A stretch of DNA of 64,000 nucleotides from Saccharum officinarum. Taxonomy: Eukaryota > Streptophyta > Magnoliopsida > Poales > Poaceae. The stretch covers positions 5,316,407-5,380,406 of the forward strand of contig CM036160.1 in assembly GCA_020631735.1 (NCBI GenBank), written 5' to 3'. The notes below the pieces were generated by a model that did no database searches, was not told where the DNA came from, and saw only the letters and a program-made list of their open reading frames with translations. Shown here piece after piece: positions 11,118-22,449 of the stretch (positions are counted from its first letter, which is position 1; each line of letters begins with the position of its first letter). The position numbers and the translations under genes were made by a program.

Positions 11118-12241
11118 TATAAAATTTGAAAGCTGTAAACTCTTGTCCGGGATTACAGTGGTACATATGCTTACAATTTAGAGACAAATTTATTTAGACC
11201 AGGACCAACAACAATTTGATCAAAATTTTGGCTCAGAGTTTGATTGGTTAGACTAAAAGTAAAACTGGTTATAACAAAACGAATTTTGTTCCTAATCAAT
11301 AAAATTGCATTAACAACTTAGTGGTTTGAATCTTTCATTTTTCTTAAGAAAAAAGGTGGAGTTCAAAGATCCATAATATTATATTTTTTATTTAATTTGA
11401 ATATTCATGAAAAGATATAAGAACTTACAATGGAAGGCTATCGAAAAATCGAACAAAAAAGGAGCATAAAACCAAACAGAAAAGAATTGCTAACGTGGAG
11501 AAAAAGAATAAAAGGTGCAAATAAATAGGAAACGGAAACAACGGAAAATATGAAACCAAAAAAGAAAAGAAAACAGGCGAGGGACAACTGCGGACTTATA
11601 TATTTCTTCCCTGCGTTATGGGGGCCCATGGCATCGCCTCCCTGCATGGATGTCGCACACGAGCTGTGACCAGCAGCCATATAAAATTTGAAAGCTATAA
11701 ACTCTTGACAGGGATTACAGTGGTACATATGCTTACAATTTAGAGACAAATTTATTTAGACCGGGACCAATAACAATTTGATCAAAAATTTGGTTTAGAG
11801 TTCGATTGGTTAGACTACAAGCAAAACTGGTTATAGCAAAACGAATTTTGTTCCTAATCAATAAAATTGCATTAACAACTTAGTGGTTTGAATCTTGCAT
11901 TTTGTCTTAAGAAAAAAGGTCGAGTTCAAAGATCCATAATATTATATTTTTTATTTAATTTGAATATTCATGAAAAGATATAAGAAGTTACAATGGAAGG
12001 CTATCGCAAAATTGAAAAAAAGGAGCATAAAACCAAACAGAAAAGAATTGCTAACGTGGAGAAAAAGAACAAAAGGTGCAAATAAATAGGAAAAGGAAAC
12101 AGCGGAAAATGTGAAACCAAAAAAGAAAAGAAAACGGGCGAGGCACAACTGTGGACTTATATATTTCTTCCCTGCGTTATGGGGGCCCACGGCATTGCCT
12201 CCCCACATGGATGTCACACACGCGCTGTGACCAGCAGCCTC
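11118..12241. repeat. 562-bp tandem duplication
   Basis: AAAATTTGAAAGCTRTAAAC occurs at 11121 and 11683. Homology continues to GCTGTGACCAGCAGCC at the ends of both units, with a constant 562-bp offset. The copies differ by scattered substitutions and a few small indels. It lies inside Helitron C next to the captured kinase fragment. Confidence 0.85.
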
Positions 12242-12259
12242 GCAGTTAAGCCTCACCGC

Positions 12260-12457
12260 CGGTCGCCGGCCACCGCGTTTCCTCGCCCGCACCGTTGCCA
12301 GTGCTCGCGTTCACGCTCATGAGCTCAGTCGCCTGCACAGCCTCGGCCCCATGAGCTCGCGCAGCCGCAGCCGCCGTCGATGTCGTGAAGCATTACAGCT
12401 GCCGTGAAGCCTCTCGTACAGGTTGCCGTTTAGAGCATACTCAAACAACACCTTCGC
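12260..12457 (-). pseudogene. Protein kinase fragment (receptor-like kinase exon)
   Basis: Reading the minus strand from 12457, just after a GTGCAG acceptor, gives KVLFEYALNGNLYERLHGS. This is the hinge-region motif of plant receptor-like kinases (usually L-V-Y-E-Y-x-x-N-G-N-L-x-x-x-L-H). Downstream residues become unrelated and stop codons appear, so only one short exon piece is present. It is probably cargo of Helitron C. The ATP-binding loop and catalytic HRD/DFG segments are absent. The identification rests on one motif. Confidence 0.5.
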
Positions 12458-12555
12458 CTGCACGTACATGAAGAGAGAGAGAAAAAAAATATGCTAGCTA
12501 TCTGCATCTTGGCAGATCGAGGACCTCGCCTTGCAGAGTTTGCCATTTGGCCCTC

Positions 12556-14454
12556 TGTAAGGTCTTAAATGGCTAGAGGGGGAGGATGAATAGTCTTTTC
12601 AAAATTCTACAAACTTCACTCAACGAAGATGTTAGTAAAACAAATAGCGAAGCTTCTCTAGCACTAGCTCAACTACACTATGTAAGCCACCTAAACAATT
12701 CTAGTAGATATGAAGGCTATGATCTCTAATCCACAACAACAAAGCTATGTCACTAGGCTAATTACTCCTGGGTGAAATAGAAGCTACACAAAATAAAAAA
12801 GGAGATGGAGAACAAATGAGATGAGCAAGTGAAAGATTCTTATACCGACGTTGAAGAGTAGATATATAGTAATGAATCAATCACAGTTACAAGAGAATCC
12901 TCGGCAAGGGATGACACAAGATTTTTTACCGAGGTTCACTTGTTTTTTGGCAAGCTAGTCCCCGTTGTGGCAATACACCCACTTGATGGATCACGAGCTA
13001 ATTGGCATTCCAAAGCCAAACCCTCAGCGAGTGTCGCACATCCAACATAAGTTGGGGATCGTCCATGCCACGAGCAATCTACTAGAGTAGCCAATTGCGA
13101 TCTCCCGCGGGGAAGGCTCAAGAACCCCTCACAAATCCATCGGTGCGGCTCGAAACAATCTTCAATCATAAGCTCAACACCACCGCTGCTCCAAACCATC
13201 TAGGGCATCGGGAAACACCCAAGAGTAAGAAGCAATCCGCAGCCAACTCAATGGATCAAGTGCCACTAGATGCAAATCTCAAAGCAATGCACTTGAATCT
13301 CACTGGAATGCACAATCAAGCAAGGAGATGAGTGGAATGGATGTTCTCTAGCTCAAAGTATGTCTCAAGTGTTCAAAGAGTCAGGAGTGAGGTCCCAAGG
13401 CCGGCCAAACATGTATTTATAGCCAGCCCTCAAAGATAGAGCCGTTAGTCTCAAGAAACTGCTCCGCGCGCGCTGACCGAACGCGGCCACAGCGTCCGAT
13501 CACACCTGCGCGACTTCGCCGATGCCCGCCACGTGTCCCGTTTTAAATTTCATTCGTTCGATCTCCAACGGTCACGAAACGTTACCTTCTAAGTCATAGC
13601 ACGACTGGACACGACGCTAGAATTGACCGGACGCGTTACACGCGGTGTTCGATTTGAGTACAGAAAGGGTCTAGAGAGCGATTTCATCGACCGGACGCGT
13701 CCAGTCGCATGTGACTGGACGCGCCACCGCGTCCGATCAAACTTTTCCTTCACGCTGCTCTCCTGGGTGCGTGACCGAACGCGCCGGTCCCGTGGAGCCA
13801 CGGACGCTCCGGTCACAAACCCTCACACTTCGCCCCGCGCGCCTGCTGGTTGAATTGACCGGACGCGCCAGCCGCGTCCGATCCAGCGTCTGGTTCAGTG
13901 TCTGGTCCAGCGTCTGATCACCCAGTGACTTCCTTTCACCTCCGTTTCTTTACCTCCGGCGCAGTGAAAAATAGGCGTTTCACTTCCACAAAAGCGTCAA
14001 ATGTGCTAACACCACCAAGTGTTCACCATCTTATGCTCATATGTTAGCAATTTCTCAAATATTTTTTTAAGGAGTTAGCATCTCAATAGATCCTAAATGT
14101 ATATGCTCAAGAATATAGACCTAGTAGCACTTGATTCATGAGATGACCGTGATTGCCCCTCTTGATAGTCGGCTATCAATCCTAAACCCCGTCAATCACT
14201 TCTCTACTCATCTTTAGACCGGCAAAAGAGAATCCTATTATTATACCTTTGCCTTGATTATCTCATTCATTGTCCATCACCTATGTGTATGTTCACCATC
14301 ATCTTTATCTTCATACACCTATGATCTTATGGCCATCACCATCATGCTCCTTTCTCGTTCATCACAAGTGTTACTACGCCTAACTTAATTCACTTGACAC
14401 AATGGCATTAGCAACTTGGTGTTATTAATTACCAAAACCAAACTTGGGCTTTCA
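12556..14454. mobile_element. Solo LTR, 1.9 kb, with CCCTC target duplication
   Basis: The element starts TGTAAGGTCTTAAATGGC and ends ACTTGGGCTTTCA, giving the TG...CA termini of an LTR. CCCTC is duplicated exactly at 12551-12555 and 14455-14459. No gag or pol sequence lies between. A single LTR-sized unit with a 5-bp duplication is what LTR-LTR recombination leaves behind. It contains many GACCGGACGCG-type GC-rich words around 13480-13910. The family and orientation were not determined. Confidence 0.8.
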
Positions 14455-14459
14455 CCCTC

Positions 14460-15076
14460 GCTGCTCACCGCACAGCCAATGTAGGATGTTTCGAATGGTC
14501 ACCCGCTCCGCTCGGCCGCTCTACACTGGCTGGCCTTTGCACCACCGCCGCACGCACCGCGTGCCGCTGCTGCCCTATGCTTGCCAGTCTCTGCGAAACC
14601 GTGACCACGGGCTCGTCTGCGTCCACACGTACTGGCCCTCACAACACCTCTGCATGCTCGTCGACCTTCGCAACGCCACGGCCCACGGCAAGCAAGCTGG
14701 CCACCGCGCTACGGGTGCCATCGGTGCCGACCTGTGCTTGCCGGCCTTCATGCACCTACACGTGATCCCGTGGCCCCGCGCGGTTCGCCCTTGCTGGCCC
14801 TGCGACGTTGCGTTGGCGAACCTTCCTCTTCTTCTCTGATACTCGGCATCGGCGAACGACTGGAGTCACGAGGCAGCTTTTGTATACGACATTGAATAAA
14901 CGGCGAGGTGGTCACTACGTGAGTCCATACTCCATACATGCTTTCGCTAAGGCAGATCGGCGGAGATGTATGACACGGACATGAATTTCCCACTTAGAGC
15001 GGGGCAATTTTCTGTTCGGACTCCCGTGAGCGAGGTGCCGATGTGACATACGACTATAAGAGTCGTTATGTTCTAG
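14460..15076. other. GC-rich Helitron interior, no recognised gene
   Basis: A 131-residue plus-strand frame (14444-14839) begins inside the solo LTR end, so its start is not genuine, and its product matches nothing I know. Before the LTR inserted, this DNA was continuous with the kinase-fragment region at 12260-12550, so it is probably more captured host sequence. Confidence 0.4.
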
Positions 15077-15202
<126 letters not shown>

Positions 15203-15380
15203 TCAATGAAACCCAATAATGTTAGAATTGGACTCCATATCAGTCTAGACGTGAGCTATTCAAACTCGTATGAGCATGGGTTATATATATAAATCCGGAC
15301 GGAAGAAACTCTCCATTGTCCAGTAGTTAGAGGAAGATGGACAAAAAAAAAAGACCTGAAATTTTACCTCTTTTTATATA

Positions 15381-18300
15381 CTAGTAAATATGCCCGTGCG
15401 TTGCTACGGATAAATAATTAATACATTTAAAAAGTCATTATTTTTTTTTGTACCTCGCTTGTTCATTGTTCCAACAAAGAAGTTATATTGGATTGTTGCA
15501 TCCACATATAATAGGAAATCCTTGAACAATAAATACACAATATATTATGTTAGGAATTACTAACTATTTTGTCAATATATTTTTTTAACTATATATGAAT
15601 ATGATTTATGACAGACTTTTCATTATATATTGCATATTTTGTAAAACACTTAAAATATCAGGTAAATGAATCTACCAATGTTAAAAGGGCAAGTCCGTCG
15701 ACAAATCTTGCCCTTTTAGCATTACAAGTGAGATACAAATACATACAAAATATCACAATGAACTATTGTACATGTACACTTGCAGCTAGGCGTAAGTCAT
15801 AATAACTGAACCCATCCTGCCTATGAAGTCACCACTGAAGTAACAACAATCAGACTCTAACCAGATTGATCAGCTGCATTAGGTGAGAGGCTGACCTCAG
15901 CCTTCGCTTCCCATATGCAGTTAGCCTGATCCCTGTCTTGACTGGAATCTTGCCATTTTTATGCAAAGGCTTCTTGGGGCACTCATGTTGTGCTAGGGAG
16001 GACTCACCACCTTTGCCTGCATTCTGCAGTGGGGACTTTAACTCTCTTCAGAGCAAAGTGTGCCTCCATTTCTGGCCTCTCTGGTCGAGACCAATGAGCC
16101 TTGCGTGGAATGAATTCTCAGCTGTGTAACACACCAACTCATTTGTGCTTTGTCCTTTGTCCAGATCAACACTTCTGTCGTTTACCTGTAATAATCACGA
16201 GTCTAAAAAATGCTCGGGGTTGCACTTATGAAACTGGGGAAAAAAGCAGAAGTTTACCAGCTGGAGAAGGGCAGAGAATGTTCTGACAACCTCATACTTT
16301 GGTCTGCCACAAACAATCTCACCAAAAGATGCAGTTCCTGTACTATCAGTTCTTGATGAAATTGTGTCAAGGATTTGCTCCCCATATGAACCCATATCAA
16401 AAGGTCGATTTTTATCCTGAAAGACATGGATGTAGGGGTGAGCGCTAAACAAGTTCATAGATGCAAAACTGTAAGCAGTTCCAGCCAGCAACTAACCTGC
16501 TCTTCCAAAGCATTCTCAATTCTTTCTTTCCATGTTGAAACTCGAGCATCCATCTCTCTGCTTTTCAACCTCAGCAATGTTGGCAAGGAGAGCACTCTGT
16601 ATGAAGAAGTATCTGTCAGTTTTGGAAGCTGAAGGGAAAAGCCAAATTCAGGACACATCTCAAAATTAAAGTTCTCAGTCGCAATTTGGATTGTAGAAAT
16701 CAGCAGCCAAAATGAAGTTTCCAATCATATAAAAGCTTTGAAGCATCACCCCCAGGTGTGTTTTGAGGATTTTGTGTATGGGTGGATGCATAATATAGCT
16801 AAGTTAGTAGAGCTTCGCTTTAACATCATGTCATTAAGACTTAGGTGGTTTTTTCACGAACGCATCTAAACATATATATTTCATTAAGCGAGATAGAAAG
16901 TGCGATTATACGCAATCGTCTAAGCCAGAAAAGAGCTTAGATGGCACCAAAAACAAAAGAGCTTGTTACACAAAAGGAAATAAAAAGTTACCTACGACTA
17001 AGAATTTAACTCCACATCTGAAAATATTCAGCTGAGACGTGCATGCATCTCATTGTTCAGGCAGTAACAACATTGATCATCTATATGGGGGAAACAATAC
17101 ATGGCCAAAACGGCATGCCGTAAGCCCTTATCCAGTGCATGCATGAAAGGAAGCACATTAAATATACCAGCATAATATTTTATTTTATTTAGCGCCAAGG
17201 ATTGTTGCATGGGAATTTACTAATCACAGTCAGTTCCTCCGTCTGTAAAAAACCCAACACATGACAAAGATGTGAGACCAGAATTGTTGGGAAGATATTG
17301 CAATTAATCGATCCTACAAGCAATTTTGTCCAATACAACAATATTCTATTATAATAAGATTTATCCTAGCATGTTTTGACATGCTTACACCTATACTATA
17401 TATTTAGCCAACATATTGACTTACAGGGCACCAAGATGCTTGTAACCGCACAAGACATAGATGTAAATGGACTGTATAACCATTAAAAACTCATCAGATG
17501 TGATCAACACAAGTCATCGAGGCTTCCATGTGTATCTATGTCTTCCTGTGTACCATTGGGAGGTGCAGCAATAGTCTGAACAGAGGGAAAATAAAAATGA
17601 AATATTTACTCAAATGTTGGATAGCTAAACACAGCAACCAGCAAACAATAATTCAATAAAATAAACCTCATCAGGATATGTTGGAACATCAGAATCAACA
17701 TCTATGTCGTTTGGTATGCTGAATCATCATCATCAAAATTAATGCCAGTATTTGATCCATTGTAATCTTTCAAATCCCCAAACACAGTGGTATTTTCTTC
17801 TCCAAACTCAAATGATCTCAAAAACTGCATCTAGGATGGTTAACAAATTAAATAATTTATATTTCACCAAAAAGATATAAAAAAATAAGTCAACAGATTA
17901 GACATGCCTAATTTACATGGACTATGTAATAATGCTGAGTACCTTTTCAAAACGAGGTGGTGATTGGGAACCAATGTTCCTCCAGGAGGAACATGTGGTG
18001 CCAATAAGATTTAGCATGTTCAGGTATGACGACGCCTTCCATCTTTGCCATAGGAAATAGAAATGCGAGAATTTTCTTTTTCGAAGTGCCAATAACCTCC
18101 CGTGGAGAACCTTTCACTACTCCAAAACAGATCAATAAAGACAGTTGAATACATAGGTCATCAAATAGCTTTACAAGGCCAAATCTTCAGGTTGCCAGGT
18201 TCATGTGAATTCAAAAGTTTCCATGGATCCTCATCATCAGAATAATCTCCAACATGATCCTCTATATCATCTGGGTGGGAGGCATTTCAACGTCATCAGC

Positions 18301-19604
18301 AAAGCTAGGTTCAACAGGATCAGACCAATGTTTGTTATGTGGACTGGTTTCTTGAGTCGAAAATTGGTCAGGATTCTCCTGAGTTGGATCTAGACGAAGG
18401 CGCTGAACTGCCTGACGAGCCACACTATTTTCTTTACCAGTATGTTTTCCTTGCAGACAATAAAAAACAGCTGGTGCACACAAGGATCCAAGGAAATCTC
18501 CAAAAAAATCACATGTTGCTAACTGAAATACATAAATAACTACCACTATTTCAGTGTGGAAGTAAAAATTGGCCAAGTTTGCAGTTGAAATAAAGGGGAT
18601 AAAAAGTTTACCAAATATGAATCTAGCTCCCTCGCTTCGCTATCCAGAGATTTCCTTGTTTCCAGTAGATTTGCTGGTGGCCTCACAACTTTTCTTTGTA
18701 AATCATCTAGACCAACATTGTTATCCAGAGATGTCCTTGTTTCCACCTTTCCACTGGTAAATTTAATTTAAGTGACATACATTAACGCTAATAATTTATC
18801 ACTCAGATTATCAAAAAGTTATTGCGTTTGTATGGTAACACAACGAGTAAACCAACGATCAAATGACACCTTTTAATTTTAGTTCCAACCAAAACCAGTA
18901 ATATATAAGTAGGGAAAAAAGCAGCGACATCAGAATTCGAAGGTGAGTTATGTACTTGTTCTGCTCAGCGAGATCAGGAACTTCTTCTGCTCGTCGAGGA
19001 TATCCCAATGACACCTTTTAATTTTAGTTTCAACCAAAATCAGTAATATATAAATAGTAGGGAAAAACAGAAGGAATTCGTGTAGAACTTGGAGTTCATG
19101 TCGAACTCGAACTTACCCAGATTTGATTTTTCTGATAGGAGCTAGAGTCTTCGTTCGATTCGATTCCGATCCAATTTCGAATCCGACTCGCTCGACCAAA
19201 ACGGCGGCGTCGGCAACTGGGAAGAACGCGTCAGCAGGAGCGACGGCGTAGGCCCCGGGAGGAGGTGGCGCATGTTGGACGCCAATAGCTTCATATAGGC
19301 GCAGAATCTGAGAATCCTCGATCTGAGCGGCGGCGCTGCACGCGGAACTCGAGCTGTTGCGGCGCTGCGCGCTGGATGGCAGAGTGGCGACGGGCTGCGT
19401 GCGAGTCGGAGGTACGGAAGAAACGGCGGCGCAGCGCGACGGCGTCGGTGGGTCAGGGGACGCACGATTTTTCTAATCGAGAAGAGGAACGGGAGAAGAG
19501 GAGCGACGGAGAGTGGGCGTGAGATGACATGAGCGAGTGGGCTGGTGGTCGGGCCAGAATAGAATGGGCTGAACGAAAAAAACGAGTCTGAAATTTTACC
19601 TCTT

Positions 19605-19663
<59 letters not shown>

Positions 19664-19678
19664 ATAGAGGTATGTAGA
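15381..19678 (-). mobile_element. Helitron B, non-autonomous, carrying a CAP-H2 gene fragment
   Basis: The 3' end on the minus strand is GCAACGCACGGGCATATTTA then CTAG at 15381, followed by T. The CCGT...ACGG hairpin lies about 12 bases before CTAG, the Helitron arrangement. The 5' end lies near 19668-19678, where the minus strand starts TCTACATACC, runs through an (AT)n tract and continues into AAAGAGGTAAAATTTCAG, as in Helitrons A and C. No transposase is encoded. Most of the interior is a condensin-II subunit gene fragment in the same orientation. A duplicated segment of about 75 bp recurs at about 18866 and 19010. The GC-rich part at 19142-19465 may be a captured 5' exon of unknown origin. 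Confidence 0.7.
15850..18775 (-). pseudogene. Condensin-II complex subunit H2 (CAP-H2) fragment, pseudogene
   Basis: CAP-H2 is the kleisin subunit of condensin II, which compacts chromosomes. Minus-strand exons run from 18775 down to 15850. Near 18700 is KSLDSEARELDSYL; near 18400 RQAVQRLRLDPTQENPDQFS; near 18200 DEDPWKLLNSHEPGNLKIWP; near 16550 EMDARVSTWKERIENALEEQ; near 16430 PFDMGSYGEQILD, then FGEIVCGRPKYEVVRTFSALLQL. The last two are the signature of the C-terminal CAP-H2 domain. GT-AG junctions remain, for example a donor after CTCCAGCTG near 16250 and an acceptor ATTACAG before the last exon. The tail ends at a stop at 15850-15852. Lesions include frameshifts near 18275 and 16570 and a stop at 16048-16050. 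The N-terminal domain was not found. It is cargo of Helitron B in the element's own orientation. Confidence 0.8.
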
Positions 19679-20131
19679 TATATAATATATTTTGCATTGG
19701 TCCATATAGAACTTCAACCCAAGTGGAAACAAAATAAACCTGCATAGAACATTTTTAATGTAGTTAAGTAATCTTCCTAAACAGTAGCACGTGGATCCTT
19801 CCCTACCTTTTACTTCTATTTTTGTTTTGCCGTGATGAGGTTTCTAGATTGTTTTCTTCCTAGAATTCGTTAATACATGGATGACGGTTTGATTTGTACA
19901 TGTCGTATCGGAGACCCCATGTCCGTCTCAAACTTGTTCTCCAACTCTGTTTTAACTTTAACCCCAACACATCTTTGTGACCCGTAAGAAATCTAGGCCG
20001 CGCTTTCAGATCCTAAATGATTAGGAAAGTGAGGGTTGGACGAAAAAATAGTGCTAGAAATTTTGCCTGATGGACGTATTATATTCGGAAATAAAAAGCC
20101 AGATTGAAAGAGACGCTTTGCTATATCTATA
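19679..20131. other. Short gene-free segment between Helitrons B and A
   Basis: The sequence is AT-rich, with no frame, repeat or terminal structure beyond a run of TATC units just before Helitron A. It may be the displaced outer part of Helitron C or older host DNA. Confidence 0.4.
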
Positions 20132-21471
20132 TCTATACCTTATAATAGTAAAGAGGTAAAATTTCAGGCTTTTTTTCGTCCATCTATTTCTTTAGTTTGT
20201 CTTCCTCTAACTACCGACCAATGGAGAGCTTCTTCTGTCCGGACTTATATATATACATCTGTGCTCATATGAGTTAGAGTTCTTGACTAGCACGATACGG
20301 AGTCCAATTCCAAAACGTATTGAATTGTGTATGGTCTATGTTTAACCAAAGAGTCCATACTCTAAAAAAAAGTCCATACCCAATACGATTACTATATATA
20401 GTAAATTTGGTTTTTCTCTTTTCCTATTTCGTTATCTGTTCAGCCTTTTCTCTTTTTTTAGACTGTCTATCTTATTTTTTTTCATTTTCATATTCGTTCT
20501 ACTTCATTTCCTGATTTTCTCTTTTTATGTTTTCTTCTTCTTACGATTACTATATATAGTAAATTCGGTTTTTTTCTTTTCCTATTCCGTCATCTCTTCA
20601 GCCTTTTCTCGTTGTTTTAGACTATCTCTGATCATTTACTGTATCGGATTCTTTTTCATTTTCATATTCGGTCCACTTATTTTCCTGATTTCCTCTTTTT
20701 GTTTCTTCTTCTTCTATTCTTTTTTTTCTTTTCTAGACTGTCAAGTCCGTTCATGCCCTTTCCCTTTTTATTTTGCATGTCATCTTTGTTTTCCTGATTT
20801 TCTCATGATTTTTCTAGAAACAAATAATAATAATAAACAAAATATTATGGTTCTTTAGATCCCCATCCTTCCCTAATCCTTAATAATCAAATATTCCTAC
20901 TACTAAATTATTGATGTAATTTGATTAAGAATAAAAAATATTTATATTATAATCTAGATCAGATAATAGTCTAATTAATTAAATCATGAACAGAAAACTT
21001 GGGCAGTTTATTCTCCAATCTAACCGGGAAGCGGCAGCGGGGGTTGCACCTCCAACAGATGTGGCGCCGCGGGAGACTATGGCGCTCGGACGGCGAGGCG
21101 GCCATGACAACCTGTTGAGGTAGGGAGGCGAGCAGAGAAGGTGCATGAGGTGGGGAGGAGGTGGCAGACACCGGCGAGGTAGCTGCCACCAACGGTGGGC
21201 TGCCTGCAGGGATTCCTCTTTTCCACTTAACTTTTACGCTCTCTCATGGATAATTAAGTATGTTTATATATTTCTACTCATTTTGCACGACTTAAGGAAT
21301 TTTATAATTTGGCTGGTATTATTCTAAATTGCACTTTTAGAGACTATCAATGTCCTAATGCAATTATTGCTTCATTACCGATGGATTTAATGCAAAATAT
21401 ACATATTGGTAACTAAGTAGAGATTTAAGTTTTGATTTTCTACCGTTGCAACGCACGGGCATGTTTGCTAG
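20132..21471 (+). mobile_element. Helitron A, non-autonomous, 1.34 kb
   Basis: It starts TCTATACCTTATAATAG after an A at 20131 and ends with CCGTTGCAACGCACGGGC, a 12-base spacer and CTAG at 21468-21471, followed by T. The 5' TC, 3' hairpin plus CTAG and A/T insertion site are all Helitron features. The interior is pyrimidine-rich (20400-20800), then AT-rich, then a short GC-rich block (21000-21200), with no convincing gene. It is the only complete plus-strand Helitron in the window. Confidence 0.75.
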
Positions 21472-21584
21472 TGAAAGTAAAATAAGATTTTATCTAATTT
21501 ATTTTCTATTCGAATTAGGATTTCTATTCTTATTCAGTTTATTCATACTTGGAGAGATCTATTTGTCCTAACTATCTAGGGTCA

Positions 21585-21725
21585 TATAAGTCTAGACGGA
21601 AGAAACTCGCTGACTACCGGTAGTTAGGGAGAGGTGGATGAAAAAAATAGATGGACGAAAAAATAGCTAGAAATTTTGTCTCTTTATTATTAGATATAGA
21701 CATAGATATAGATATAGATATAGAT
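21585..21725 (-). mobile_element. Helitron 5' end fragment
   Basis: TCTAGACGGAAGAAACTC through AAATTTTGTCTCTTTATTATT is the reverse complement of the 5' region of Helitron A, with diverged bases. It ends in a run of GATATA units at 21700-21730. No matching 3' end in the same orientation was identified nearby, so it is treated as a truncated copy. Confidence 0.5.
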
Positions 21726-21733
21726 ATAGATAC

Positions 21734-21927
21734 CAAGGTTCTGGGATTCGACCGAATTAGTCCGAATTTCGGCGAAATTCGTCCATTTCGGTGAGGTCCG
21801 AAACGAATTTTATGCTTTACATTCCGAAAATTCACCGAATTAAGTCCGAAATTCATCCGATTTTTCCCGAAATTCGTCCAATTCGGTTGGGACCGAATTT
21901 TTTTTCCAAAACGAATCCCAAAACCTT
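21734..21927. mobile_element. Small MITE with 8-bp target duplication
   Basis: The ends are AAGGTTCTGGGATTCG (from 21735) and CGAATCCCAAAACCTT (to 21927), nearly perfect inverted repeats. ATAGATAC flanks both sides at 21726-21733 and 21928-21935. The interior repeats CCGAAATTCG-type words on both strands. There is no coding capacity. An 8-bp duplication suggests a hAT origin, but a ninth mismatched base leaves a Mutator-like origin open. Confidence 0.8.
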
Positions 21928-21935
21928 ATAGATAC

Positions 21936-22449
21936 GGTCATAGCACTTATTCTATTGTTGGTTTTTTGTTACAAATGTTGTGTTTTACTTGCTGGATGTA
22001 CGCCCTATAGTGTGTTAATTTGGTTTCTGATCCAGGTCCTGGTTTTCGATTGGGCCAGAATTTTATCTGTCTTCTAACAGAAAGGCAGAGCTCCGTTGCT
22101 CCTGCCATGTTCAAAATTCTAATCTAAACTAACTGGCTGCTACAAAATTAGAAACTCGGAATATATGAAATCGCACTATCAATAGCAATATCTGGAAATG
22201 CTCCGAATTCCAAAATCTACTGCTACACCCTACTAGTACCCCTACTGGCGAGTAGCAACAGCCATTAGCTGCAGAAGCAGGGTTTTTTTTTAAAAAAAAA
22301 CCACCCCCACCTCATTCAGGGCCCATATTGCTATGCGTGTGTGTGTTGGACTATTGGAGCGAGGCGTCATCACCAGAAGACGCAAGCAGCGCACCGGTTC
22401 CTCTCGCTCTCCTACGCCCCAAGCGCACAGACCGTAGCCGCCGACAACC
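21936..22449. other. 5' flank of F-box pseudogene B
   Basis: The region from 22010 to 22150 resembles 7000-7150 near copy A. Immediately before the ATG, GGTTCCTCTCGCTC and the CCGACAACC leader match the leader of copy A (from about 2335), so copy B keeps its ancestral 5' untranslated region and probably its promoter. No gene was seen. Confidence 0.5.

Noticed and set aside
14444..14839. 131-residue frame as a gene
   Set aside because: Its start lies inside the end of the solo LTR, so the frame arose from the insertion; the downstream product is unfamiliar.
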